This document shows, one piece after another, positions 1 through 10,895 of a DNA stretch of 64,000 nucleotides (the stretch's first letter is position 1; each line of letters starts with the position of its first letter). The position numbers were made by a program, and so were the translations under genes. Below the pieces are notes generated by a model. That model saw nothing but the letters and a program-made list of their open reading frames with translations. It ran no database searches and had not been told where the DNA came from. This DNA is from Isoetes taiwanensis (taxonomy: Eukaryota > Streptophyta > Lycopodiopsida > Isoetales > Isoetaceae), in the NCBI GenBank assembly GCA_021234155.1, contig JAJEKV010000015.1:2390852-2454851 (forward strand), read 5' to 3'.

Positions 1-315
1 GCTGATGATTCTAAGAAGTTGAAACTAGCTCGGCAGATGCATCGTGATCGGCGCCCTCCTGTCTCTAGGTCCACTGCTTCGTCTGCTGGCTCCACCTTCT
101 CTGCCGCACCTCAATCTCCTTTCTCCCAATCTAGGTCGGGTGCCCGGCCATTCTGCACTTTTTGTGGGCGCCTAGGCCATCGCATTGAAACATGCCATTC
201 TCGCCCCAATACGGGCTCCCCGGCTGCTCCCCTTCCGCATTTGGTCCCGCCTCCAGGTCCTTTAGGGCCCGGCCAAACTCCATTTTTTTCCTCGGCCCTG
301 GCCCTTGAATCTTAG
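1..315 (+). CDS. DIRS-like retrotransposon Gag, C-terminal part with zinc knuckle
   Basis: The frame is open from the left window edge and stops at 313-315, so only the C-terminal ~104 residues are present. A single CCHC zinc knuckle (CTFCGRLGHRIETC, CX2CX4HX4C) follows a basic Ser/Arg-rich stretch, and a Pro/Gly-rich tail ends the protein. This is the usual make-up of a retroelement nucleocapsid region that binds the element's RNA. The DIRS-type reverse transcriptase begins about 400 bases downstream on the same strand, so I assign this Gag to that element. A Gag of another retroelement type cannot be excluded, because the capsid part lies outside the window. The frame has no internal stop. 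Confidence 0.7.
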   Translation, partial: ADDSKKLKLARQMHRDRRPPVSRSTASSAGSTFSAAPQSPFSQSRSGARPFCTFCGRLGHRIETCHSRPNTGSPAAPLPHLVPPPGPLGPGQTPFFSSALALES

Positions 316-706
316 TTCTCCCCCTGGGAGTTTTTCTCCTTGTTGTCAGAGATTCTCGTTATTAATGCAAGTTTGGTCTTGTTCAAATTGTTACGTTTTT
401 GTGGTATAATTATGATTAATTTGTTTGTGCTACCGGTGGTATTTTGTGGTTTTTTTCTTGTCCATTTTGGTATGTTGGGGTTTCTTTGAAAAGGCTAGAT
501 GTCTTTGTTTGTTAGGTATGGTATATTGTCGTTTTTTTTTTCTTACTCGGCGTCCTAGTAAAATTTGTATCGTCCCGGTTTCTTGGGTTTATGTTTTTGA
601 TGGGCTAGGTATTTTTTAATGTTCGTTTTGGGCATTTTTTTATCCATGAGGTTTTCATTCGGCCCGACTTGGTTTTGTTTTTCTGGCGGCGACATGACAT
701 GGTTTT
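316..706 (+). other. DIRS-like element, spacer between gag and pol
   Basis: This T-rich stretch separates the Gag stop from the reverse transcriptase frame. It contains one 64-codon open frame (425-619) of hydrophobic, low-complexity composition that resembles no protein I know. I treat it as non-coding or decayed element sequence. Confidence 0.4.
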
Positions 707-1202
707 GTGCTCGTTTTTTCAGAATGTGCTCCTATCACCACCGTCATTCCTCATCTAGGCATCGACCCCTCCCCTGCTGATGATTTGACTTCTGCTTCTG
801 CGGTCCTTAACCGATCTCGGGCCGCTCTTCCTTTTACGGCGATCTATATGTTCCTCGCAACAAGTCTTGCATTGGATTGGTTTGGTTATCGCCTCCCTTG
901 GTTATCTTCTTGTCCATCAGTTGCTTTTTTCGCCCCGAACCATTCTTCTCTGTCTGCCCACCTAGAGTTTGCTCGCTCAGCTGTATCTGATCTCTTGCGT
1001 ATGGGTGCCGCATCCCAGGTCCTTTCTCGGCCTTTCTTTTGCTCCCCTTTGGGTGTCATCCCTAAAGCCCTCAACAAGTTTCGCCTTATCCTTGATTTGC
1101 GATGTTTGAATTCCTTCTTGACCATCCCCTCCTTCCGGTACGAGTCTCTTCAGTTGCTTTCACATTTATGTCTACCTAATGATTTCCTCTTTCTCGCATG
1201 CA
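707..1202 (+). pseudogene. DIRS-like reverse transcriptase, N-terminal half (interrupted by gypsy-1)
   Basis: The translation shows the N-terminal fingers of a DIRS/PAT-type reverse transcriptase: SRPFFCSPLGVIPK followed by KFRLILDLRCLNSFL, equivalent to the family's 'SP.FVVPK...RLI.DLR.LN' block. The reading ends at PNDFLFL, where the LTR of gypsy-1 begins. The protein resumes after that element at about 24396 with LVDLKCRYHH, the next expected RT block, so the two halves were one frame before insertion. In DIRS elements this enzyme copies the RNA, and a tyrosine recombinase rather than an integrase inserts the product. No recombinase is visible here. The element is dead. Its assignment to the DIRS group rests on motif resemblance. 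Confidence 0.75.
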
Positions 1203-2804
1203 GTGGCGTTCGTGGGGGAATATCGCTTATAAATCGTATATCCCTGGACCCATCACCATACAAGTCTACATATATAGCCTTGTATACCATAGATTGTGGC
1301 ACTAGGGGGATGACTAAGTTATTCATATGACTTAGCCAACCTTAGGTTAAGACCAATTGCACGTGGCCTTAACCTATTGGGCACCCGCCACACGGACTTA
1401 CCCTATTGGAGCCATGTGGCATAACATGTGAACCCCTAACCTATAAAGGCCTAAACCCTAACCCCGGGGCCTCTTTTCCGCTCCGGCGATGGGAACCTTC
1501 TTGGCTTGAAACTCCGTTTGAGCTGTCTGGCGTGGCACAGAGATAGCATGGCAGCCCCCGAGCATGGCGCATCGCGGGGAGTGGGAGCTACCCCGAACAC
1601 CGAATACTATGGAGATGCCGGGATTGGGAGGGAGTGCTTCCGAGCAGGTATGTAGGGTAGCGATCATAGTAGTTCATCACGGAATTAGCATTCAGATGAG
1701 TTAGCATCTTGTACCTAAGGTAGAGCCATCCTAGAACCCTCATTCATCATCTTGAACCCTAATCAAGGAATCCTAACTGTAAGTTAGATATGTATGATTA
1801 GGTTAAGATGTTCATATGATTATATGATATGATGTTATGTGATGTTGGTTGATCATGTTTGCTCCTCTTGTATTGGGAAGGGGGGTAGAGACCTAGAGCT
1901 ATATGTAGTATGCTCCTAGTGTAGATCCCTTAGTTCCTATTAGTTGCGGCCTGTGCATAGGAACCCACCGGGCTATGGAGGCTATGATGTGACTCAGCAC
2001 TACACAACGGGGCTAGAGGCAATGCGGAGGGAGGATCCCTGCTGAGTGGGGGCTACGGGGGATCCCATAGTGGGCTAGGCTTATGGTCGGTCCATTCGTG
2101 TGGGCCGAGCATGGGTCTGACACCTCCTGGGGCGATGGTGTCGCCCTGCCTCTCAAGAGTTGCAAGTGTCGGCTTGGCTCTTGTTTTGGGGGGTTCAGTC
2201 GGGTACGAATCATGTGTCGCCACGATTCTCTAGCCGCCCGTGGAACCTCTAAACCCCGGGAAGGGGAGATGCAACCCTTCCGCCTCGGCGGACCCGGGGA
2301 GATGCAACTGGAGTAGTCCCGATGGGTGATGCCATGGGATTGCGATCCAGGAAGGCTAGAGTCATGCCCGAGCCCGATTGAGCCCATCCGCAAAGCGCAA
2401 TACCTGGGGGGCGGATGGAGTGGTCAACCCTAGCCATTGTCTTATGCCAGCCTTCGCCATTGCCATGACTCGGTCTGCTCTATCTTGAGGCCTAGCCGGT
2501 CCTTACGAGTCTGAGCCATGGGTGGGAGCTCTTATGTTTTATGGTTTATGATTATCTTCTTTGCTCTTACAGATATGGGATGGACTACCCTTCGAGGTAG
2601 TATGTTGTATTGTTATTGCTAGTTCTGACGTTGTTTATGCTTCGGCGTGATAGGAGCCCATAGGGGAAAGGGCCAAGACACCTTTTCAGTGTCCCCGCCC
2701 GCACTAGGATTCTCTCAGAGTGCGGGTTAGACGAATGGCCCATGCGGTTGATGGACCGGATGGGGGATTTCCTGCCGAGTGTACGGCCGGGCGCCGTATA
2801 TTTA
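1203..2804 (+). repeat. gypsy-1 5' LTR (last ~15 bases displaced to 14904-14918)
   Basis: The sequence repeats at 22762-24395 with numerous substitutions and short indels. It begins at GTGGCG. It contains a TATA-like TATAAA at 1442-1447 in a context (AACCTATAAAGGCC) conserved in the other LTR. It reaches a GCGCCGTATATTT block shared with the gypsy-2 LTR. The LTR terminus AGCAGGGAGCGTCACA is now at 14903-14918, on the far side of the DNA transposon. The degree of divergence between the LTRs indicates an old insertion. Confidence 0.85.
1442..1447 (+). promoter_or_regulatory. TATA box of gypsy-1 5' LTR
   Basis: TATAAA lies in a stretch conserved in the 3' LTR (TATAAA at 23003-23008). It is the likely core promoter of the retrotransposon transcript. 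No activity can be inferred for this copy. Confidence 0.5.
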
Positions 2805-2832
2805 GGGGTGCAAGCACGATATAGTGTTTCAA
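2805..2832 (+). repeat. left terminal inverted repeat of the DNA transposon
   Basis: This end starts with GGGG and contains GCACGATATAGTGTTTCAA (2814-2832). The right end carries the complement, with two mismatches in those 19 bases. TTA precedes it at 2802-2804. Confidence 0.75.
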
Positions 2833-3488
2833 AAAAGTTGAATTTCTAACTATTTTAGTAATTAGAAAATTAGTGGGAATAATAGTGGGAAATTAAGTTC
2901 GTATTTTGAATTTTTCCGAAACTAACGGGGAAAGGGAGGGATCGGGACGAACTACCAAGAATGGGAGATGGGAGGGAATTTTTTCTTTGTGGAACCTTAG
3001 GCTCCATTCTCATTCAACATCCTACTTCATCCTACTTACATTTGTAATGACTCAATCGGCCTCAAGTATTCTCACGGATCTTTGCTTTCGGGTTTTTCTT
3101 CTTGCATATGAATGATCTTGTTTTGTTTTTAATCTTGTTCTACTGTATTACCTTCATTTTCTCCAGTCTTCACACTAATGCTCCTCCTTTTGATCACCAT
3201 AAAAACATGAAATTTGAAGCTGCTAATTCTCTAGTTAAATTTGCGTAGAAGAGGATTGGACCTAATTCTTATTCTTGAAATTGTGTGCTTTCGGATAAAT
3301 GGGTTAACTTTGCATGATCTTCCCAAGTTTACGAACATAATTATACACGTATACCTCATGCAATTTAATGAATATGCTTTATATAAGTATTTTCCCTGCT
3401 ATAACCTCTTGTGTAATCGATATTTGTTTATTGAAGGACGGGGCTTCGAATATAGAAAAGATACAAATTCATTTATGGAAAAATAATT
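2833..3488. other. transposon subterminal region, no gene seen
   Basis: AT-rich sequence with short random open frames only (for example 2906-3115 and 3241-3486, both of low complexity). I see no protein similarity and no structured RNA. Confidence 0.5.
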
Positions 3489-4067
3489 TCAAGTGGCGAT
3501 CTTCATATAATTTTCTTTGAGATTTGGAAGGAGGAGCTTTCTCCAAAGCGGTCCAATGGACTTTTGTTCGGGCTCCATCGATATCATGGCGGTTATAAAA
3601 TGGAGCCATAGTGCCATTATTGTGATTAGGGCATTTCCTCGTTTCCCTTGATCAAATCCCTCCTCATGCGTAACATGGATTTTACATAGATAATGTGGAA
3701 TGAGTAGATGTTGGACTAAGGGGTTCCTTTGACGATATTGATAACGCTCGAATGCATCCTTAGCTCTTGTGATAAACCAATCCTTCGGCAATATCTTTGT
3801 ACAAAGGAGAACTTTGCATCAGCTTGATCATATCATTTTAAAAAGATGCAACTCAAAGGTACTGTGGAGGTCAATATCCGATGCTTCAAAAGCGCCAATA
3901 GCTCGTGAGATCTTTGTCGATATTGCCTCGGCCGCATGCATCTCGAACCGTAGTGACCTTACCAGCGCCATTTGGTTTCTGAGCGCATATCTAACATAAG
4001 CCGCTGGGAAATGCGGTTCAAGCTTAACTAATAGCCAGTGAATATAAGAAAACATAAAAAATGTCAT
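3489..4067 (-). pseudogene. decayed minus-strand reading frame of unknown function
   Basis: Two open stretches (4067-3828 and 3791-3489, minus strand) lie in the same frame and are separated only by two TGA codons. Together they give about 190 residues of ordinary, mixed composition, with blocks such as LLVKLEPHFPAAYVRYALRNQ and KDAFERYQYRQRNPLVQHLL. That is more than expected by chance in AT-rich sequence and suggests a broken gene or exon. I do not recognise the family. It lies inside the DNA transposon, so it may be captured cargo. Confidence 0.35.
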
Positions 4068-4582
4068 ACTTGCTGCAAGCCGTCAGGACCTAAAGGTGTT
4101 GGACCGCAGGCAGGAACAAGGGAAAAAGCAAATGCGCTTTCTTTTTTTTTCTTGTTAAACCTGGCATTTCTTTCTTGTTGGGTCTTAATTTTCTACATGC
4201 TGTGGTCATCTCTCTAGGCAGCTTGTTGGGCAATGCTGGATCATAAGTTTTTATATGATGTGTTCATTTCTCTAGGCAGGGCAAATCCATACTGTAATAG
4301 CTCTTATGCACCAAAAGAATCTCTAGCCAAATGTCACAAAATCCTTAGATGTATTGCAAGCTAGTCGTATCTAATAGTAAAGGCTGTTTTGATCTATTAT
4401 GCAAATTTATTAAGTCCATGTTGCGTCTTTTGCATATACTGTTACTCTATGGTTATAGGAAAAGAATTCTGAAAAATAAAACACTGCTCTTCTTGTGTAC
4501 AATTACTTGTGACTGCTTGTGAATGCTTATGCAAATTTAATCTTAATGATGTCTAATATAGTATATTCTGGCATGTAGGTAG
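4068..4582. other. transposon interior, no gene seen
   Basis: AT-rich sequence without a meaningful open frame. A partial repetition occurs around 4190-4290 (two 'tctctaggcagc/gg' stretches). Nothing else stands out. Confidence 0.4.
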
Positions 4583-5124
4583 TTGCATGTCATGGAAGCA
4601 GTTCCAAGCGATGCAATTCCAGATTTGAGCAACAGAGGTCTGACCTTTAAGGAGTTATATAAATCAGAGGAAAGGAATGTTGATGACAATGATATGCGAA
4701 GGATGTGGGGTCCAAAGGTAAATGGTAAGTCTTGTTACAGGTTCAGGTTATTGAAAGAAAACAAGAAGGAAGAGTTCCTATCGCTATATAGAAAAATACA
4801 TGATAGAAAGAAGGTTTTAGGAGGGCAGGTGCCTCAAGCATTGGCAGTAGCATTTCTCTTACATTGCAATGGTATGAAATAATTTGGATGAGCTTCTACA
4901 AGCATGCAAAGTCAGCTGCAAAGAGTAGAGCACTTTCAAACAATGATTATGATGATGGGCTGGAAAACGGTACAACAAATGTTGTTCCTCAAGTGGCATC
5001 GTCTCCAATTGCGCCAATGCTTGTTGATAAGCCTTCTTCACAGATGTTTATTAGCTCTAACGTGACATGCAAGACCAAGATGAATGATGCCAATTATGCA
5101 AAAAAGATACCAGGTACTATTTGA
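4583..5124 (+). pseudogene. unidentified cargo gene exon(s)
   Basis: Two overlapping plus-strand frames (4583-4882 and 4864-5124) read as one protein if a frameshift or a very short intron near 4855 is allowed. The first part contains DLSNRGLTFKELYKSEERN and a basic, charged segment (LLKENKKEEFLSLYRKIHDR). The second contains WMSFYKHAKSAAKSRALSN followed by a Ser/Pro-rich, probably disordered tail that runs into a GT donor-like site at about 5113. The composition looks like real coding sequence of a nuclear protein, but I recognise no domain. It lies upstream of, and on the same strand as, the RING-like and HAD-like exons, and may be the 5' end of the same captured gene. Confidence 0.4.
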
Positions 5125-5459
5125 TTCTTGTTTTTTTTTAGATCATGTCTTAACCATGAGGTCATAGCAGCCTCTTATTTTCAATTGCTACGTGTATATT
5201 TTGCTACATAAAGTAAAAAATTTTATAGCTGTATAGAGTTGAAGTTGCTATTATATTCATAGTTAGAAGCATATTGTTGTAAGGTATAATTGCACGTCTT
5301 AAGCCAAAGTTGAAGCTCATAGGTAGAAGCATGTGAGTTGCAGCTACAAGCTTAGTCATATGTTCTAGTTGATATTTACAACCTTTTTATCATTCGATCC
5401 ACAGGTTGCAAATTGCGGTGAAAGCTTATAGTTGCTTGTTGCGAGATCCACTATGCCTT

Positions 5460-5620
5460 ACGGTTATAGTCTCGATCTCAACCATAGTGCGCCTTCGCCT
5501 TAGTAGTTTGATTTCGATCCACGGTCATAGTGAGAGAGCATATCTTGTAGTCTCAACCATAGTGTGCCTGCGCCTTAGTAGTTGCGAGTTCGATCCGCGG
5601 TCATAGTGAGAGAGAGTGTA
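5460..5620. repeat. tandem duplication, two ~78-bp units
   Basis: The unit 'ctcaaccatagtgcgccttc...ggtcatagtgagagag' occurs twice in a row with small differences. The surrounding 5125-6560 is otherwise non-coding, with only short scattered open frames such as 5854-6123 that I cannot assign. Confidence 0.6.
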
Positions 5621-6560
5621 TCTTGTAATTCTGACTTGCGGCTTAAAGCTTGTGTCTCATAGGTCAAATTACGGCTTGCGCTTGTGTTATAGTTGCTAGA
5701 ATTCGAGGGGCGGCTTTCGTATGGTTAAAAGTTTGCAGGTGTTTTTAGGAAATCGGTTTGAATTGGACAGCGTGTGATATGCGGGGACTATCACGGACTA
5801 TCGACCGGCATGAAAATCTTTGATTTATTCCATACGATCACGGAGCGAAAAAGTTGTTCCTTAGTCTCCGATCTACTAAAGCGATGAGGAGCGATCATGC
5901 CATGCCATGGATTAACATAATCCCGATAATTATCCACCACAAAAGGTTAATCCGGGCACAAAGACTACATTATGGGGAGATAATCTCGCCATGCAAATGC
6001 ATGGCTATTTTTGGTGCCATCGTGGTGTGGCTGCCCCGAAGGCACGAGAGATTCTTCCATGGGAAGAATTTGAAGGAAATTCAAACTCTTACGGAGAATC
6101 ATTACCGCTCTTTTACGTCATGAACCATGTGTTCTGCGGGCATCCGTGAGGGTTTGTGAGGGCCGATGCCCGTATCTTTCAAAGGAAAAAGGTTGTAGAT
6201 TGGATCGGTCCGCTCCACGGATCCAACCCTCGTGCCCGGCTTTGATGTGTTTGATGCATGGCTCTAATGATCATGCGACCATCCGCCGTCCCGTGCCTGT
6301 AGAATTAGGCGCATGTAGAAGCTAGCTGCGGCGTTCTTCCTGCCATGCCATGCCCGCCCAAATCTCCCCGCTTCAAATTTGATACTCCCACATAATTCAG
6401 CTTGTTCATGCATACCATCAACACCTGAACGATTATCATTATCAACAACGTTGTTGTAGATCCAACCTTCTTGCCTTTGCATGATGGAGCATCATTTTGT
6501 ATGAACTTTATCAATTGATGATCTAATTTAAAATTTTAATTATCTCGTTGTGTTTCAGAA

Positions 6561-7310
6561 ATGTCTAGGATATTGGAGGAATGGATTTCTATTGCAGAAC
6601 ATGATGTCAACAAACTGACTATCGAACTGCACCTGAGTGATGATAAGTGCAGTGCCATGAAAGAAAATATTAAAGGTCTAGAATCTAGGCAGATTCGTGT
6701 GGCCAATGAAATTAAAAAGTACCAAGATTTAATAACAAAGCTCTCAAGTGCAGCCAAGGAGGGCGTTGAGGCAGTAATTGACCTACAAAAAAGGGAGCTT
6801 GAAGACTTGGGACTAGATTTGAAGCAAGCTCTCGATGCCTTATTAACTGCAGAGATTTCTAGAGACATCGAGTTGGAGCAGCTAAACAAATTGAGGCCCT
6901 GCCTTATGCGGCTTTTGGCATCTCGATCCAGCATGTGCCACCCTTTTGAGTTTGATCCTTGTTTGCCGACCCAAACACCGATCGTTGTCGATAAAGTAAT
7001 GAAGGAAGATTCGAGCATTAGTTTGAATGAAGCATGCCCATTTTGTTACAGATCACTGACATTGGATGAGATGCTCTTGCCAATCATTATTGTCGAGTGC
7101 AGGCATGCATATCATGTGGCATGTTGTGTAGCACATTTCAGGTAGCATCTTTCCACGCCATTATTTTCTAAATGAATGTATCTGACAATGTTTTGGTTTG
7201 CAGCTGCTCTACATTATGTTGTTATACAAATTGTGGACATAACATGTCAAAATCATGGCTGTCTTTTCTTGGATTAAAGGGGTCCGAGAAGTCCAAGATT
7301 AGCATAACAC
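6561..7310 (+). pseudogene. coiled-coil protein with RING-like zinc-binding end (transposon cargo)
   Basis: Exon 1 (6561-7140) encodes about 190 residues. The first ~120 are a heptad-rich, charged coiled coil (ISIAEHDVNKLTIELHLSDD through LQKRELEDLGLDLKQALDAL). A Cys/His module follows: ACPFCYRSLTLDE, then VECRHAYHVACC. A GT at 7142 and a polypyrimidine-AG at about 7202 would splice to a second exon continuing with CSTLCCYTNCGHNMSKSWLS, which supplies further Cys/His residues. The spacing is RING-like (CX2C...CXHX3H...C), so a ubiquitin-ligase or other zinc-binding role is possible. Several ligand positions are irregular, and I do not know an exact family. It lies inside the DNA transposon and probably derives from a plant gene. 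The upstream acceptor near 6560 (TTTCAG) fits an internal exon. Confidence 0.5.
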
Positions 7311-7385
7311 TAGATTCGCATGGTTGGTTTGTATTCATTTATTTTTAGCTCACACTAGGTACTTAATGAATGCTACTTGTGGAAA

Positions 7386-9168
7386 CAGAGAAATTGACCA
7401 TGAAAGATGTCACCTCCACCCCAGCATCTGTATCATATCCCAAGGAACAGAAACTTTTGCGGAGACGATTGAGCACAACATTAACAATTGGGAATGGTGT
7501 GATGGACAATGTTTCTTACAAAGCGTGAGGAAGGACAATGATGGTAACAAAAGTTCTTAATATTTTTCAATATCTCGGATTTATTGCGAGAAAAACATGA
7601 CCATTTGTATTTTATTATACATCGACAACCTGAGATAGTCAAGGGCAATCGACAGCCCGATTTGGAATTTCACGATAAGTACAAAAACCTGATATCCATT
7701 GAAGAGAATCAACGAAACACTGCAGTCTTGATTCCACCAGGTAAGCATATGTAAGTTTGCTAGGGTATTCCTTTGACGTATTCGTGACAAAAAATGTTAA
7801 GTTGTTTGATAAGTTGTTTGGTTAAACTCTAGTCGTAGGGTCCTATTGCAAGAACTGTTACAGGGATACAACTTCTTGCAGCATAAGTGGTTTGACTACC
7901 TGTGTTTGTTTATGTACGATGTTGGTTATTGTCACATCAGATAATAGCACTACTGATTTAATAGTTGTTTACACTTCTAAGCTTTTGCAATCCATGTAGT
8001 GTCTAAGGGCCCACAACCAGAAGACTCAAATGAGAAACATGCCAGCGACACTGCCTCATCCCCTTTTGGAAAGAAACATGATGTGCGCAGTCCATCTAAC
8101 AATGGAAAGACTTTTGCATGTCAATCAAAATTAGCTAACTCCATTAGGCCAGGTATTGTTTAACTTTGGCATTGTATAGTAATGACAAATGACGATTAAT
8201 AAGATATATCGGTTATCTATAGGAGATGAGAGGGTAGCTGCTGCAGCAAAAAATGACAATCTCGGGGAAGCCCGTGGCAGCCTTCGTACTCCATCATGCA
8301 GCCCGATCTTGAAGGCAAAAAATGGAACATCTTATCCGTCATAATCTGAAGGATCCATTTCACCTGGTAATTTCTTTTCCTTTAGATTGATTTTAAATTT
8401 GTCTGTTTAAATATATGCTGAGAGGTACATTTGATTATAGGAAATACAATAAGTTTAGCAACGAGGAAAAGTAAACGGGGCGAGGCATTTGGTAGTCCTT
8501 CCATGTCCCCATGTACTAAAAGGATCAAATCACATAAAAAGCTTCTTGTTTTTGAGCTTGATGGTGTCTTATTGAAGCTATTTGAGAACACGGAACCATT
8601 GCCCAGCTGTGTCATGGACGGTGCAGAACTAAAGCACCTTAATCATACAAAGTTAGCTGTTTTGCGTCCTAGGGCAAGGGATCTTCTAGATTGGTGCATG
8701 GAGCATTTTGAGATTGCTGTTTGGACAAGATTGAGCAGCACTGCGACCAATCTCATTATGAATCAAATGTTTCAACAAGCTGTCAAACAGAAATTACAAT
8801 TTACTTGGTCTTCAGGAAAGTGCACAAATACATCATTCAAGATTGACAGAAAACCTCTTATGTTGAAGGAGCTGAGCAAGGTTTATCACGAATCAAAGGG
8901 AGTGTGGACTGAAAAGAATACATTGTTAATAGATGATATGTTGTACCATGGTTTCAAAAACAGCCCGCATTCAATGGTATGTCCAAATACTTATCAACCA
9001 TCTCGAATAGATGGTGACTTCCTCTATGAACATTTGAAACCTTGGTTAGAAGGACTGTTAGAAGCTGAAAGTGTGGAAGTCTATGCCAAAACGAATCCAT
9101 TGACCAACTTTCTAGACAAGGTTTCTAAAAGAGCAGTGGAGATTCTCAAGAAATATCGGTATCATTGA
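7386..9168 (+). pseudogene. FCP1/NLI-interacting-factor-like HAD phosphatase homologue (transposon cargo)
   Basis: The last exon (about 8441-9168) encodes an FCP1-homology HAD domain of the plant type. It has KKLLVFELDGVLL (motif I), RPRARDLLDWCMEHFEIAVW (motif II region), KPLMLKELSKVY, and NTLLIDDMLYHGFKNSPHSM (motif III). It ends with YLEHL/WLEGL-like helices and a basic tail. Enzymes of this group dephosphorylate the RNA polymerase II C-terminal domain. Here the first motif-I aspartate, the nucleophile, is glutamate (ELDG instead of DLDG), so activity is doubtful. Upstream pieces at 7386-7540, 7620-7740, 7998-8152 and 8222-8366 have exon-like open frames ending at GT sites and encode Ser/Pro-rich disordered sequence. 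The 8222-8366 piece has an in-frame TAA. I infer a captured multi-exon host gene that is now broken. Confidence 0.65.
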
Positions 9169-9830
9169 CATTGATTGAATCGAAGACTATAAAAGTCCGA
9201 TGTACTTCTATATGTTGTGCCATTCGTACACTAATTATTTTATGTTAGTTCATTATGTACACAACAGATGATGCTGGTGATGGTAGTAATACATCAGAAA
9301 GCATGGCAGTTCTGGAACAGGACAGAATGCCTGCAAAAACATTTCCATTTGTATGTTAATCATGCTTTGAAGAAGGTTTGCATCAAAATAGAACAATATA
9401 TCATTTCAATACTTTACAATACACAGGTACCCAAATATCTGCTTTTGGTATTCAAGTATTTGCCTTTGATAGACCTCATTATTCAAACATTGCAGTGTCT
9501 TAACAAGGCGATCAAGTTGTATTTCAATGTGTTGAGCAAATGTTGATAGAGATAAACATGTGCAACCTAGTGTGAGTAAATAAACGCGTGTAAAGAAAAG
9601 TGATGCAGGTGAAAAAAAAAAGTTGGCGGAGGCCTCTCAGAAAAAGCTCTGGCGAGCTTCTTGACCATCCACTTTAGCCGGTCGAGGAATGTTCATGGAT
9701 ATTCTTTGGATGTTTTCAATTGGGTTGGATGTTGATCCGATTACGAAGGTCTTTGAATATTTTTTTTTGAAGTTCAAGAGCATATGGAGTTGAGGATCCA
9801 CTTTCCCGGCTCCCTTCACCATTGCTACAT
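9169..9830. other. transposon interior, no gene seen
   Basis: AT-rich sequence. The frames at 9268-9546 and 9637-9852 (minus) are short and resemble nothing I know. Confidence 0.4.
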
Positions 9831-10165
9831 CCATTTCATTGTCTTTCAACAACCTGGACTGTGGAAAGAAACTAGCAATATGCTACATCCATTCCATTGT
9901 TATTCAACAACAACTGAAACTATGGAAAACAAACTAGCAATTTGCAATATCCATTTCATTGTTTTCAACATCTGAAACCATGGAAAGAAACTAGCAATTT
10001 GGTATATCCATTTCAACATATTATGGAAAAGAAAATAGTAATTTTCTAGATCCATTTCATTGTCTTTCAACATCTGAAACCAAGGAAAAGAAACTAGCAA
10101 TTTGATACATCTATATCATTGTTTTTCAACATCTGCAAGTATGGAAAAGGAATTAGCAGTTTGAG
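9830..10165. repeat. minisatellite, about six degenerate 55-60-bp units
   Basis: The unit is approximately 'atccatttcattgtctttcaacatctgaaaccatggaaagaaactagcaatttg' in shortened form: a CCATTTCATTGT block, a TTTCAACA block and an ACTAGCAAT block recur in that order about six times with substitutions. It creates short open frames on both strands that are not genes. Confidence 0.75.
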
Positions 10166-10530
10166 AAACACAATGTTCCTTTACTTAGTAAAGATCCTTG
10201 ATTTGTTGCAAAGATCCGTGTTGTTGAGTTCTTTGCGATATGGGACAAATTATGGCGTTTCCATGGTAGCAAACACCATCGATTCACATTGTGAACTTTT
10301 GCCATTATATAATTGCAATACAATTGTCTTCTATATCCCGGGTCTCTAAAGAGAACAGCGTGAGTATATCATTTCATTGCATCAAAGGCGGCATTGATGC
10401 ATTACGGGTTGTGCATAGATCACGTGAGCACAACTTATAAGTGAGTTTCGTGGTAAATCCAACAAGTATATTAATGAGCGCCACCAATATTGCAATGAAA
10501 GTTTAATAAAATCAAAGTCATGACGTCATG
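10166..10530. other. transposon interior, no gene seen
   Basis: Low-complexity AT-rich sequence that joins the minisatellite to the PPR debris. No meaningful open frame. Confidence 0.4.
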
Positions 10531-10895
10531 TAGATCGTTTGCCTTGGCAAATTTACATGCATTAAGAATAATGGCATATGTGATAACGCGTCGGCATGGC
10601 CTTGGCATTGCATGATCTGAAATAGTTCCATGGCTTCTCTGTCTCTATTGTTCTGTACACATGCTGAGCTAAAGTAGAGCTAAGCTATAGTCATGACTTC
10701 TACATCATGACATGACGTTCCAAATCTAGCATACATGTCTACAAGGCCAGAGTCTACATCCGAAAAATCAAATGCCTCATTCAAAAGGAAATTGTAAAAT
10801 CGTTTGCCTTCAGCAAATTTACATGCATTAATAATGGCATATGTGACAACATCTGGCATGACGCCTTGGCATTGCATGATCTGAAATAGTTCCAT
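10530..10895 (-). pseudogene. PPR-repeat gene fragments, two partial copies
   Basis: Reading the minus strand from 10895, the translation is MELFQIMQCQGVMPDVVTYA, then a short linker, then a segment around SGLVDMYARFGT. These are classic signatures of the P and L/S motifs of plant pentatricopeptide proteins, which bind organellar RNA. A second, shorter copy of the 'MPDVVTYA...CK' segment lies at about 10540-10640, so the fragment was locally duplicated. Neither copy has a start, a complete repeat array or an open upstream frame. They are captured debris within the DNA transposon. Confidence 0.65.

Noticed and set aside
1196-1210. A target-site duplication for gypsy-1
   Set aside because: The bases before the 5' LTR (GCATGCA) and after the 3' LTR (CTGCTTG) share only a short partial match, which is not convincing.
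2013-2437. Pro/Gly-rich frames in the gypsy-1 LTR as genes
   Set aside because: They lie in a long terminal repeat and differ from the other LTR by frame-shifting indels.
9830-10165. CRISPR-like repeat array
   Set aside because: The units are degenerate, the spacers are part of the repeat, and the genome is a plant nuclear one.
10119-10349. Plus-strand 76-codon frame as a gene
   Set aside because: It starts inside the minisatellite and has no recognisable similarity or coding character.
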